Below, one piece after another: positions 9,435-17,891 of a stretch of DNA of 64,000 nt. A program made the translations under genes and the position numbers. How positions within the stretch are numbered: position 1 is the first letter of the stretch; every line of letters starts with the position of its first letter. Where the stretch lies: NCBI GenBank assembly GCA_041743975.1, contig JBGTLT010000220.1, positions 30,936-94,935 of the forward strand. Direction: 5' to 3'. The stretch is from JTS-RE37 sp041743975. GTDB lineage: Bacteria; Bacteroidota; Bacteroidia; Flavobacteriales; Flavobacteriaceae. Under the pieces are notes generated by a model. It worked only from the letters and a program-made list of their open reading frames with translations, was not told the DNA's origin and did no database searches.

Positions 9435-10409
9435 ATGGATGCTACGGTAACAACGGATACGGAAGAAAACGTGTGGGGAGGCGGAAACAGGCCATTAGGT
9501 GCAAGTTATGGAAAACTCATGATGTGGTTTTTCCTGGTATCAGATGCACTGACCTTTTCCGGATTCCTGGCCTCGTATGGTTTTTCACGGTTTAAGTTTA
9601 TTGAGACCTGGCCGATAGCGGACCAGGTTTTTACACACGTCCCCTTTTTCCATGGGAACTACCCCATGTATTATGTAGCATTCATGACCTTTATCCTCAT
9701 TATGTCCTCTGTAACTATGGTGCTCGCAGTTGACGCCGGGCATAAATTACAGAAAACGAGAGTTATTTGGTACATGTTCCTCACCATTATAGGCGGGGCC
9801 ATCTTTGTGGGTTCCCAGGCCTGGGAATGGGCAACATTTATCCGTGGCGATTATGGTGCTGTGGAGACCAAGGGGGGCAGGATACTTCAATTTGTAAAAG
9901 CAGATACCGGGGAACGGGCCGCGTTGGCCGATTTCGCAAAAAGGATACCTGGTGAACGGGTGGTCCATGATGAAGCCAATGGCGTATGGTTCTATGGAGA
10001 CCAGTCGCTTACCTCTTTTTCGATTGAAGAAGTTACGGAAGGGTTACGGGCCAATCCCAATATCCTGATAAGGACTGAGACCATCACGGATGATCATCAA
10101 AAGACGTTACTCACAAGGGAAGAAACACTTCAGAAAATCACCGATGGTGTTATGGTGGTGGAAGGAGCCAATTTGGTACACAATGAATATGGAAGCCGCT
10201 TGTTTGCTGATTTTTTCTTTTTTATAACAGGGTTTCACGGATTCCACGTTTTTTCAGGGGTTCTCATCAATATCATCATTTTCTTCAATGTGATCCTGGG
10301 TACCTACGAACGCCGGGGCCATTACGAGATGGTCGAAAAAGTTGGGTTGTACTGGCACTTTGTTGATTTGGTCTGGGTATTTGTCTTTACCTTCTTTTAC
10401 CTCGTATAA
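9435..10409 (+). CDS. Cytochrome c oxidase subunit III with large hydrophilic insert
   Basis: 324 residues. The N-terminal part (LGASYGKLMMWFFLVSDALTF) and the C-terminal part (FITGFHGFHVFSGVLINI, then YWHFVDLVWVFVFTFFYL) are clear COX3. Between about residues 137 and 258 sits a hydrophilic stretch of some 120 residues (GRILQFVKADTGERAALADF...), placed between two membrane helices, that ordinary subunit III lacks. I recall such extended copies from other Bacteroidota. The protein presumably packs against subunit I of the terminal oxidase; the insert would form an exposed domain. It is followed by subunit IV, separated by 56 nt. Confidence 0.92.
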   Translation: MDATVTTDTEENVWGGGNRPLGASYGKLMMWFFLVSDALTFSGFLASYGFSRFKFIETWPIADQVFTHVPFFHGNYPMYYVAFMTFILIMSSVTMVLAVDAGHKLQKTRVIWYMFLTIIGGAIFVGSQAWEWATFIRGDYGAVETKGGRILQFVKADTGERAALADFAKRIPGERVVHDEANGVWFYGDQSLTSFSIEEVTEGLRANPNILIRTETITDDHQKTLLTREETLQKITDGVMVVEGANLVHNEYGSRLFADFFFFITGFHGFHVFSGVLINIIIFFNVILGTYERRGHYEMVEKVGLYWHFVDLVWVFVFTFFYLV

Positions 10410-10465
10410 CGGAAAGGGCCCGGCAACAACATATGGCATACTAAAAAAAAATCAAAGTTTTAAGA

Positions 10466-10849
10466 ATGGCACACGCACATAAACTTCAAATTTTCAGGGG
10501 ACTTATCAAATTCAGGTCGAACACCCAAAAAATATGGGGCGTACTCATTTTCCTCACCATTGTTACCGCCATTGAAGTAGCATTTGGTATCACAAAACCC
10601 AGGATACTGACCCACAATACATTCCTGGGGATGAAGATTTTGAACTGGATATTCATAATCCTGACGCTTGTAAAGGCCTATTACATTGCATGGGATTTTA
10701 TGCACCTTCGTGATGAGAAAAGCTCTTTGAGGAGGGCAGTGGTATGGACTCCCATATTCCTGGTTGCCTATCTTGTGTTTATCCTCCTGTTTGAGGCAGA
10801 CTACATCTACAATATCGTTAAGGATGGCTTCGTTCAATGGAATTTCTAA
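10466..10849 (+). CDS. Cytochrome c oxidase subunit IV family protein
   Basis: 127 residues with three hydrophobic helices (IWGVLIFLTIVTAIEVAFGI, WIFIILTLVKAYYIAWDFMH, AVVWTPIFLVAYLVFILLF). The KAYYIAWDFMHL helix is the usual hallmark of bacterial subunit IV (CyoD/CtaF type), a small accessory subunit of the oxidase. It follows the subunit-III gene on the same strand and is closed by a terminator at 10871-10900. Confidence 0.9.
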   Translation: MAHAHKLQIFRGLIKFRSNTQKIWGVLIFLTIVTAIEVAFGITKPRILTHNTFLGMKILNWIFIILTLVKAYYIAWDFMHLRDEKSSLRRAVVWTPIFLVAYLVFILLFEADYIYNIVKDGFVQWNF

Positions 10850-10870
10850 GCGCGAATTAACAGAATCAAA

Positions 10871-10900
10871 AGACGGTATAACAGCCGTCTTTTTTATTTT
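10871..10900 (+). terminator. Rho-independent terminator after oxidase subunit IV
   Basis: A 6-bp stem AGACGG (10871-10876) / CCGTCT (10885-10890) with an 8-nt loop and a T-rich tail. The tail runs directly into TATTTTTG (10895-10902), which looks like the -7 box of the next gene, so termination and re-initiation elements overlap. Confidence 0.75.
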
Positions 10901-10912
10901 TGCTAAGGAATT

Positions 10913-11545
10913 ATGAAAAAGGCATTCGTTTTAGTGGTTTTATTCGTGCTCCCTATTGTAGCGTATCTATTCTTTGCTTCCGGGGTCAATAATTTTGGGA
11001 AATTGCCTACCCTGCAGGAAAATGTTATGGATTTGGAGCAAATCGATCCCCCGGCAACTTTTAAAGGTAAGATCACTATTCTGGGTTTCCCTGGAAAGGA
11101 GATTGATATGAAAAAGGGCAACGCCTTCAACCTGAATCAAAAAATCTATAAGCGGTTCTACGAATTTGACGATTTCCAAATGGTAATGCTGATGCCCCGG
11201 GGGACCAACGGGAGTGTGGAAGAACTTAAAAAGGAACTCGGGGGGTTTACCGATATCAGGAAGTGGAAGTTTATATTCGCCAAGGATGATGCGATACGGT
11301 CAATGTTCAATTCGCTGGGTACTGACCTGAACCTCGACTCAGATCAGGGCACTCCCTATGTATTCATCATAGACAAGGAAGGAAACCTCAGGGGGAGGGA
11401 CCGGGACGAAGAGGGGCAGGTTAAATATGGCTTTAATACAGAATCCGTGGCAGATCTCAACAATACCATGGTGGATGATGTTAAAATAATTTTGGCAGAA
11501 TACCGGTTGGCACTTAAAAAGAACACAGCCTCCAGGCAGAAGTGA
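10913..11545 (+). CDS. Membrane-anchored thioredoxin-fold (SCO-like) protein lacking Cys and His
   Basis: 210 residues with an N-terminal membrane anchor (FVLVVLFVLPIVAYLFFASG). The rest resembles an SCO/peroxiredoxin-type thioredoxin fold: KITILGFPGKEID, MVMLMPRGTNG, then TPYVFIIDKEGNLRGRDRDE, which is the place where SCO proteins have the GLFxLID(K)xG strand. I find no cysteine and no histidine anywhere in it, so it cannot bind copper the way SCO does. It directly precedes a genuine SCO gene and follows oxidase genes, suggesting a scaffold or regulatory role in oxidase assembly (inference). It is probably transcribed from the box at 10895-10902 and by read-through. Confidence 0.75.
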   Translation: MKKAFVLVVLFVLPIVAYLFFASGVNNFGKLPTLQENVMDLEQIDPPATFKGKITILGFPGKEIDMKKGNAFNLNQKIYKRFYEFDDFQMVMLMPRGTNGSVEELKKELGGFTDIRKWKFIFAKDDAIRSMFNSLGTDLNLDSDQGTPYVFIIDKEGNLRGRDRDEEGQVKYGFNTESVADLNNTMVDDVKIILAEYRLALKKNTASRQK

Positions 11546-11600
11546 GCCTATACACCAGTTGTCATCGGATTCTGAAGAATAATTGCGAAGTTTTGGTAAT

Positions 11601-12329
11601 ATGAAGCGCACTAAATATACATATGTATGGGTATCCCTGGTGATACTGGTCTTTGGGATTATTTTTGTGCCCAGGATAGTGAACCGTGTCAAAAGTGATT
11701 CGGTAGTGGAAAATGACCGGATGAATCAGAAGGACAACGATGGTAAACTTGCCTACATTACCCTGGATGGAGAAAGAAGGAAGGTACCTGATTTTGCATT
11801 GATAGACCAGGATAGCCTGTTGATCACCAACAATGATTATCTGGGAAAGGTATATGTGGTCGATTTCTTTTTTACAAGCTGTCCATCCATCTGCCCGGTA
11901 ATGAGCCAGAACCTTGTGGAATTACAAAATGAATTGCAGTCGTTCGAGAATTTTGGGGTGGCCTCCATCAGTATAAATCCGGAATACGATACCCCGATGG
12001 TATTAAAGTCCTATGCAGAGAAATATGGAATTAAGGATATGGACTGGCACTTGCTGACAGGTGACAGGGACGTAATTTTTAACCTGGCGAATGTTGGGTT
12101 TAATATTTTTGCCGCCCAGGCTCCGGATGTACCGGGGGGGTTTGAACATTCCGGTTTGTTTGCCCTGATAGATAAAAAAGGCTTTTTGCGTTCCAGGAGG
12201 GATGAATTTGGTAATCCTATAATCTATTACCGGGGGACCATCTCCCAGGAAGAAGGAAGTAACTCGGCAGGGGAAACGGAACAGATCAGTATCCTAAAGG
12301 AGGACATTACAAAATTATTGGCAGAATAG
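11601..12329 (+). CDS. SCO family copper chaperone of cytochrome c oxidase
   Basis: 242 residues from ATG 11601; the in-frame TTG at 11583 is less likely. An N-terminal membrane anchor (about 8-27) is followed by a periplasmic thioredoxin-like domain. The copper-binding CxxxC is visible in FFTSCPSICPVMSQN (Cys94, Cys98) and the distal His in FEHSGLFALIDKKG. SCO proteins deliver copper to, or reduce, the CuA site of oxidase subunit II in the periplasm. It abuts the DUF420 gene with no gap (12329/12330) and follows the cysteine-free relative, forming an oxidase-maturation operon. Confidence 0.94.
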   Translation: MKRTKYTYVWVSLVILVFGIIFVPRIVNRVKSDSVVENDRMNQKDNDGKLAYITLDGERRKVPDFALIDQDSLLITNNDYLGKVYVVDFFFTSCPSICPVMSQNLVELQNELQSFENFGVASISINPEYDTPMVLKSYAEKYGIKDMDWHLLTGDRDVIFNLANVGFNIFAAQAPDVPGGFEHSGLFALIDKKGFLRSRRDEFGNPIIYYRGTISQEEGSNSAGETEQISILKEDITKLLAE

Positions 12330-12863
12330 ATGGATGTAACAAGTATCAGGGAGAAGAAGTTCAACAGGTATATCACAGGCGTCTCCATAGTGGTCCCCGT
12401 GGTTATAGCAGTATTATTCGGGGTAAAGCTCCCGAATATGGAACCCCTTTCCTTTCTTCCTCCTATTTATGCCACCATCAACGGCTTTACAGCCATCCTT
12501 CTGGTTATCGCCGTATGGGCCATCAAAAACGGAAAAAGGGCACTACACCAAAACCTGATGACAACCGCCATCGTGTTATCCCTCATTTTTCTGATGCTGT
12601 ATATAGCGTATCACATGACTTCGGATCCAACCCCTTATGGGGGGGAGGGGTTACTTAAATATGTTTATTATTTTGTCCTCGTAACGCATATACTCCTTTC
12701 TGTGGCAATTATCCCCCTGGTCCTGAAAACTTATGCGAGGGCCTACCTGAAAAAATTTGAAAGCCATCGGAAACTGGCCCGGATTACATTCCCTGTATGG
12801 ATGTATGTGGCTATCACCGGTGTTGTTGTTTATTTGATGATCTCACCCTACTATTCCGGATGA
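12330..12863 (+). CDS. DUF420 membrane protein (oxidase-associated)
   Basis: 177 residues, five predicted helices. Family features include SFLPPIYATINGFTAILLV near the second helix, ALHQNLMTTAIVLSLIFLMLY and YYFVLVTHILLSVAIIPLVL, whose conserved histidines are typical of DUF420. Such proteins sit beside SCO and oxidase genes in many bacteria, and a Bacillus relative (CtaM) is required for oxidase assembly. The start codon follows the stop of the SCO gene immediately, implying coupled translation. A role in oxidase maturation is inferred from family and context. Confidence 0.9.
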   Translation: MDVTSIREKKFNRYITGVSIVVPVVIAVLFGVKLPNMEPLSFLPPIYATINGFTAILLVIAVWAIKNGKRALHQNLMTTAIVLSLIFLMLYIAYHMTSDPTPYGGEGLLKYVYYFVLVTHILLSVAIIPLVLKTYARAYLKKFESHRKLARITFPVWMYVAITGVVVYLMISPYYSG

Positions 12864-12942
12864 TATCCCATTTAAAAAGATAAATGTTTTTGGCCTGAAT
12901 TGAGGCTCGTGCTATGAAATAGGAACCGTATTACAAATTGCA

Positions 12943-13155
12943 ATGAAAATAAAGTATACCATCCTTAGTTCGCTTGCGTTACTGGCCCCCTTGCTTACGG
13001 AAGCCCAATGTGCCATGTGCCGGGCTGTACTGGAAAGCGGGGAGAATACAGCCGTAGCAGAGGGCATCAATAATGGTATCGTTTACCTGATGGCGGTGCC
13101 TTATATCCTGGTAGGAGGGATTTTTTACATTATTTACCGAAAGATGAAAGCCTGA
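12943..13155 (+). CDS. Small secreted/membrane protein with AQCAMC motif
   Basis: 70 residues: a signal peptide (MKIKYTILSSLALLAPLLTEA), a mature N-terminus QCAMCRAVLESG with a CxxC pair immediately after the predicted cleavage site, a short linker and a C-terminal membrane helix (IVYLMAVPYILVGGIFYIIY) ending in basic residues. So the CxxC would be held at the periplasmic face of the membrane. I recall this type of protein from flavobacterial oxidase clusters but know no assigned function. It is 79 nt downstream of DUF420. A copper or thiol role in oxidase assembly is a guess from position and the CxxC. Confidence 0.75.
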   Translation: MKIKYTILSSLALLAPLLTEAQCAMCRAVLESGENTAVAEGINNGIVYLMAVPYILVGGIFYIIYRKMKA

Positions 13156-13269
13156 TCCGGCCATTTCCATTTTAAAACTCTTTTCCTGGGAAAACTGTAA
13201 CAATACGGGTCTTCGGTAGTCTAATTAATGTATACTCTATGTATCATAAATCGACAAATATCCATACCA

Positions 13270-14517
13270 ATGTTCGATATTGAAAGGTGGCAGGAAATAT
13301 TTGAGGCCATCCGCAAGAACAAATTAAGGACTTTTCTCACCGGGCTTTCCGTGGCATCCGGGATTTTTATGCTCGTTATTTTATTGGGATTTGGGCAGGG
13401 CATGCAGAATGGGATTGCCCAGGAATTTGCGGAGGACGCCAGCAGCCGGATCATGGTCTGGACTCAGGTTACCACTAAGGAATACAGAGGACTTAATCCG
13501 GGTCGGCCCATTCAACTGCGGAATTCAAACTATGATTTCACAGAAAGGAGATTTGCTGATAACATCGACCACCGCTCATCCCTGTACCGTATCAGGGATG
13601 CCCAGGTAAACTATAAGAAGGAATCCCTGGGTTATAGTGTACAGGGAATCGCCCCTGGGTATCAATTCATTGAGAACGAATACATGTCCAATGGGAGGTT
13701 TATCAATTACAGCGACCAGCAAAGTGTAGCCAAGGTTGCGGTCATCAGCAATAAGATAAAGAGGGAATTGTTCAAGGAGGGGGAGGATCCCCTGGAAGAA
13801 TACCTCGATATTTCCGGTATCCAATTCAGGATCATCGGTGTTTTCGGGGATGTAGGGGGAGAACGGGAAGAAGAGCGGATTTATATACCTTTGAGCACAG
13901 CTCAGCGGGTATTCAACGGGGCCGACATGGTGGATAATTTGTATTATACCATGCAGCCGGCAGCAAACTTTGAACAGGCTGTGGCCGAGTCCATGCAATT
14001 TTCAGCGCAACTCAAACAATACCTTCAGGAGACGCATACCGTGGCCCCGGATGATACCAGTGCCATCAATGTTTTTAATACCCTGGAGGAAGCCAAAAGA
14101 TACTTCAGCCTGACGGGCAATATCAAATTTTTCTTTTGGTTCGTCGGTATCTGTACCATTATTGCCGGGGTAGTGGGTGTCAGCAACATCATGCTAATCG
14201 TCGTCAAGGAAAGGACAAGGGAAATCGGGATACGGAAAGCATTGGGTGCCAAGCCCTGGGCTATTATTTGGATGATCCTGCATGAATCCATTTTTGTAAC
14301 GGCAATTTCGGGCTTTACGGGCTTAATTTTCAGTATGGGGCTCCTGGAACTGGCAGGCCCCCATATAGAGGTGGATTACGTCGTGAACCCCTCGGTCAAT
14401 TTCAATGTGGCACTTACAACTGTCTTTGTCCTGATCTTAGCCGGGGCCGTGGCGGGTTTTTTCCCGGCTTGGCGTGCAGCCAATGTCCATACAATAGAAG
14501 CATTGCGGGATGAGTAG
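13270..14517 (+). CDS. MacB/FtsX-type ABC transporter permease (A)
   Basis: 415 residues from ATG 13270 (MFDIERWQEIFEAIRKN); the upstream in-frame ATG at 13228 adds a non-conserved leader. Layout is that of MacB permeases without the ATPase domain: helix 1 after IRKNKLRTFLTGLSVASGIF, a periplasmic MacB_PCD domain (about 45-285), then three helices of the FtsX domain (GVVGVSNIMLIVVKERTREIGIRKALGA, about 300-330) and the terminal FFPAWRAANVHTIEALR. It is most like permease C at 17881 (MFSRDTWNEIFQTIRKNKLRTF). It starts an eight-gene efflux operon; a partial operator-like half-site TGTAACA lies at 13196-13202. Confidence 0.92.
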   Translation: MFDIERWQEIFEAIRKNKLRTFLTGLSVASGIFMLVILLGFGQGMQNGIAQEFAEDASSRIMVWTQVTTKEYRGLNPGRPIQLRNSNYDFTERRFADNIDHRSSLYRIRDAQVNYKKESLGYSVQGIAPGYQFIENEYMSNGRFINYSDQQSVAKVAVISNKIKRELFKEGEDPLEEYLDISGIQFRIIGVFGDVGGEREEERIYIPLSTAQRVFNGADMVDNLYYTMQPAANFEQAVAESMQFSAQLKQYLQETHTVAPDDTSAINVFNTLEEAKRYFSLTGNIKFFFWFVGICTIIAGVVGVSNIMLIVVKERTREIGIRKALGAKPWAIIWMILHESIFVTAISGFTGLIFSMGLLELAGPHIEVDYVVNPSVNFNVALTTVFVLILAGAVAGFFPAWRAANVHTIEALRDE

Positions 14518-14612
14518 CGACGACATTACAGGCATAAGGTTTAATTAGGGGGCAGTGGAAATCCCCTTTAGAAATATGGGATCAGAATTGATGACACCAG
14601 AGGAATTCAGGA

Positions 14613-15872
14613 ATGTTTAGCAGGGATCGTTGGAAGGAAATAATAGAGGTATTAACCACAAACTGGTTCCGCACCCTATTGACCGCTTTTGGCGTTTTTT
14701 GGGGCATACTGATACTCATCATTCTGCTGGCAGCCGGGAAAGGGCTTGAAAATGGTATTAATGCCGATTTCGGGGATATTGCAACCAATACCATGTTTAT
14801 GTGGTCCAGGAATACCACCAAAGAATACAAGGGGCTTCCCAAAGGCAGGAGTTATACGTTTAAATTAGGGGACGTCCAGGCCATACGCGACGCCGTGCCG
14901 GGATTGAGCTATATTTCACCAAGGAACCAGTTGGGAGGTTTTCAGGGCGGCAACAATGTGATAAGGGGTATCAGGACCGGAGCGTTTAATGTGTACGGGG
15001 ATTTCCCTGAAATAATAAACCAGGATCCCCTGAGTATCATTGAGGGACGGTTTATCAATCAGAATGATATCAACGAAAAACGCAAAGTCGCGGTCATCGG
15101 GCAGGGGGTTCAGAGCAGCCTTTATGATCTGGGGGAATCGGTATTGGGCACCTACCTTAAAATCAATGGGGTAAGCTTCATGGTGATAGGGATCTATAAA
15201 AAGAAGAGCAATGATGGTGATGGGGAAGAAGGACAGAAACAAATATTTATCCCGTTTACTTCCTTTTCCCAGGCCTTCAATACCGGAAGTGATGTGGGTT
15301 GGATGGCCATTACGGCCCGGGACGGGTATTCCATAACCGGTCTGAAGGAAAGGATTATATCTGTAGTAAAGGAAAATGGGAAGATCCATCCGGATGATGA
15401 CAGGGCGGTAGGGTACTTTGACCTGTATGAACAATACAACCGGGTGGAAAGCCTGTTCGGGGCTATGAGATTGATAGCCTATTTCGTGGGCATATTGGTA
15501 CTGTTATCCGGCATCATTGGGGTAAGCAATATTATGCTGATCGTGGTGAAGGAGCGAACCAAGGAGATCGGTATCCGGCGTGCTTTGGGGGAAGATCCCT
15601 GGTCTATCCGGAAGCAGATCCTGATGGAGTCCATATTCCTTACCCTGATCTCCGGAATGACCGGGATCATATTCGGGGCCTTGTTCATTTATGGTGTGAA
15701 TGCACTGCTCGATGCCAATGGGCCGGTAGATATGTTCATCAATCCCAGCGTAAACCTGGGGGTGGTAATAGTGGCACTTGTAATCCTGATGATCTCCGGC
15801 CTGCTGGCCGGTTTTATTCCGGCCCAGAGTGCTATAAAAGTGAGGCCAATAGATGCCCTCAGGACGGAATAG
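14613..15872 (+). CDS. MacB/FtsX-type ABC transporter permease (B)
   Basis: 419 residues starting MFSRDRWKEIIEVLTTN. Helix 1 (RTLLTAFGVFWGILILIILL), a periplasmic domain of about 235 residues, and the FtsX block (GIIGVSNIMLIVVKERTKEIGIRRALGE) with a terminal GFIPAQSAIKVRPIDALRTE. No ATPase domain. In its N-terminal pattern (TAFGVFWGI) and in the internal motif IRGIRTGAFNVYGDFPEI it pairs with permease D at 19112 (VVGVLWGI, NYTVYGDFPVY) rather than with A or C, so A+B and C+D look like corresponding heterodimers. It lies 95 nt after permease A and 104 nt before the first adaptor gene. Confidence 0.92.
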   Translation: MFSRDRWKEIIEVLTTNWFRTLLTAFGVFWGILILIILLAAGKGLENGINADFGDIATNTMFMWSRNTTKEYKGLPKGRSYTFKLGDVQAIRDAVPGLSYISPRNQLGGFQGGNNVIRGIRTGAFNVYGDFPEIINQDPLSIIEGRFINQNDINEKRKVAVIGQGVQSSLYDLGESVLGTYLKINGVSFMVIGIYKKKSNDGDGEEGQKQIFIPFTSFSQAFNTGSDVGWMAITARDGYSITGLKERIISVVKENGKIHPDDDRAVGYFDLYEQYNRVESLFGAMRLIAYFVGILVLLSGIIGVSNIMLIVVKERTKEIGIRRALGEDPWSIRKQILMESIFLTLISGMTGIIFGALFIYGVNALLDANGPVDMFINPSVNLGVVIVALVILMISGLLAGFIPAQSAIKVRPIDALRTE

Positions 15873-15976
15873 GGGAGTATTTACCATACCTGCAATGATT
15901 AACCATGGAAGATGTTTTTGTCCGCAGGGGTACTAAAAATCAGATTTAAAGGAATTAACATAAGATCAATCATAAA

Positions 15977-17089
15977 ATGAAAAAATCCGTAACCATTATT
16001 CTTTTACTTTTTATCGTCCTGGCCTTCGGGGGGGCTATGTACTACCTTTATCAGAAAAATGAAGAGGATCCGGTAATCTATGAGACCGAAAAACCGTCCA
16101 CCCAAACCATCATCCAGAAAACGGTGGCAACCGGTAGCATCCTCCCGCTTGAAGAAGTATTGATCAAACCAAATATATCAGGTGTGATTGAGGAGATATA
16201 TGTCATCGGCGGGGATATTGTAAAATCGGGAGACCTGTTGGCGAAAATAAAGGTTGTCCCGAATATGAATGCGTTGAATGACGCCAGGAATGCCATTGAT
16301 GAAGCCAAGATTGCACTGGATGACCAGCAACGGAATTACCTCCGGCAGAAAAACCTGTTCGACAAGGGCGTTATTTCACAGGTAGACCTGGAACGTGCCA
16401 AATTGAGCTATGACCAGGCCAAACAGGCATTTGCCGCCGCGAACAAGCGCTATGATATTATAATGACCGGCACCACCACAGGATTTGGGAATGCAGCCAA
16501 TACCCTAATCCGTTCTACCGTTACAGGCATGGTCCTTGAAGTGCCGGTTGAAGTGGGGAACCAGGTCATTGAAAGCAACAATTTCAACGAAGGAACCACC
16601 ATTGCCTCCATTGCCGATGTGGATAAAATGATATTCGAAGGGAAGGTGGATGAATCGGAAGTTGGTAAGATCAGGGAAGACCTGCCGCTGGAAATAACCG
16701 TTGGGGCAATAGAAAACAAAACTTTCGATGCTGTACTGGATTATATCGCGCCCAAAGGGAACGCTGAAAACGGTGCCATCCAGTTTGAGATCAAAGGAAC
16801 CCTGAAAAGGCAGGACACCGTATTTATCAGGGCAGGCCTCAGCGCCAATGCATCCATTATACTGGGCAGGGCAGACAGCGTCCTGGCACTTAAGGAGGCA
16901 TTGATTCAATTCGACCCCGAGACTAAAAAACCGTTTGTGGAAGTGGCAACCGGAGAACAACAATTTGAGCGGAGGGAGGTGCAACTTGGATTGAGTGACG
17001 GCATCCATGTTGAGATCAAATCCGGGGTTCAAAAGGATGATGCAATAAAAGTGTGGAACCAGATCAAGCCCAATGAAATCCAGGGATAA
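15977..17089 (+). CDS. Periplasmic adaptor, HlyD/MacA family (first copy)
   Basis: 370 residues: an N-terminal membrane anchor (VTIILLLFIVLAFGGAMYYLY), a first biotinyl-lipoyl-like half (TVATGSILPLEEVLIKPNIS), a coiled-coil hairpin (about 105-155, ARNAIDEAKIALDDQQRNYL and DLERAKLSYDQAKQAFAAAN), the second lipoyl half (STVTGMVLEVPVEVGNQV) and beta-barrel parts. MacA-type adaptors link the inner-membrane MacB-like permease to the TolC channel. It is closely similar to the second adaptor at 20410, with many shared strings such as SNNFNEGTTIASIADVD and IFEGKVDE. Confidence 0.93.
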   Translation: MKKSVTIILLLFIVLAFGGAMYYLYQKNEEDPVIYETEKPSTQTIIQKTVATGSILPLEEVLIKPNISGVIEEIYVIGGDIVKSGDLLAKIKVVPNMNALNDARNAIDEAKIALDDQQRNYLRQKNLFDKGVISQVDLERAKLSYDQAKQAFAAANKRYDIIMTGTTTGFGNAANTLIRSTVTGMVLEVPVEVGNQVIESNNFNEGTTIASIADVDKMIFEGKVDESEVGKIREDLPLEITVGAIENKTFDAVLDYIAPKGNAENGAIQFEIKGTLKRQDTVFIRAGLSANASIILGRADSVLALKEALIQFDPETKKPFVEVATGEQQFERREVQLGLSDGIHVEIKSGVQKDDAIKVWNQIKPNEIQG

Positions 17090-17120
17090 TGGATTTTAAC
17101 ATAATTTTTAAGGTTCATTT

Positions 17121-17135
17121 TGTAACATTGTTACA
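17121..17135. promoter_or_regulatory. Perfect palindrome (operator candidate) before the ABC ATPase gene
   Basis: TGTAACATTGTTACA is a perfect inverted repeat with 7-bp arms and one central base. It lies 51 nt before the ATPase start, in the 97-nt gap between the two halves of the efflux operon. A matching half-site, TGTAACA, occurs at 13196-13202 before the first permease. The shape fits a dimeric regulator site; no regulator gene is adjacent. Confidence 0.5.
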
Positions 17136-17186
17136 ACTTGACTGTCTTATGACTGGAGTTGATTAAAAACAGAAACCATACCAACC

Positions 17187-17891
17187 ATGATCGAAATTAA
17201 GGAGCTTCACAAATCCTATAAAATGGGGAGCAATTCCCTTCATGTCCTCAAGGGGATCAATTTTACGGCAGCAGAAGGCGAACTGGTGGCCATCATGGGA
17301 TCCTCTGGTTCCGGTAAATCCACCTTGCTCAATATCCTCGGGATGCTCGATGAAGCAGATACAGGTGAATATAACCTGGATGGTGTTCCCATCAAAAATT
17401 TAAGCGAAACCAAGGCAGCTAAATACCGGAATAAATTTTTGGGGTTCGTGTTTCAGTCCTTCAACCTTATCAATTATAAGAGTGCCCTGGAAAACGTAGC
17501 CCTGCCCTTATATTATCAAAGGATGCCCCGAAAGGAAAGGCAGGAGAAAGCGATGAAATACCTGGAGCAGGTAGGACTCAGGGAATGGGCCGCCCATCTG
17601 CCCAGTGAACTTTCAGGGGGGCAAAAGCAACGGGTTGCCATTGCGCGTGCCATGGCTTCGGAGCCCAAGGTATTGCTGGCCGACGAACCCACGGGTGCAC
17701 TTGATAGTACTACCTCCTATGAGGTTATGGACCTCATACAGAAGATCAACGACGAGGGAAATACAATCCTTATTGTCACCCACGAAAAGGATATTGCGCA
17801 TATGTGTAAACGAATCATCCACCTCAAGGATGGTATCATCGTGGAGGACAAAAAAATCAAACAAGTCAGAGCCTCATCATATGTTCAGTAG
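17187..17891 (+). CDS. ABC transporter ATP-binding protein (MacB/LolD type)
   Basis: 234 residues with all ATPase motifs: Walker A GSSGSGKST (38-46), Q-loop FVFQSFNLI (about 88-95), signature LSGGQKQR (142-149), Walker B LLADEPT (163-169) and the switch His199 (VTHE). It is the only ATPase in the eight-gene efflux operon and presumably powers both permease pairs. Its last 11 nt overlap the start of permease C, so translation is coupled. Family members drive MacB-like efflux of antibiotics, peptides or lipoproteins; the substrate here is unknown. Confidence 0.95.
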   Translation: MIEIKELHKSYKMGSNSLHVLKGINFTAAEGELVAIMGSSGSGKSTLLNILGMLDEADTGEYNLDGVPIKNLSETKAAKYRNKFLGFVFQSFNLINYKSALENVALPLYYQRMPRKERQEKAMKYLEQVGLREWAAHLPSELSGGQKQRVAIARAMASEPKVLLADEPTGALDSTTSYEVMDLIQKINDEGNTILIVTHEKDIAHMCKRIIHLKDGIIVEDKKIKQVRASSYVQ

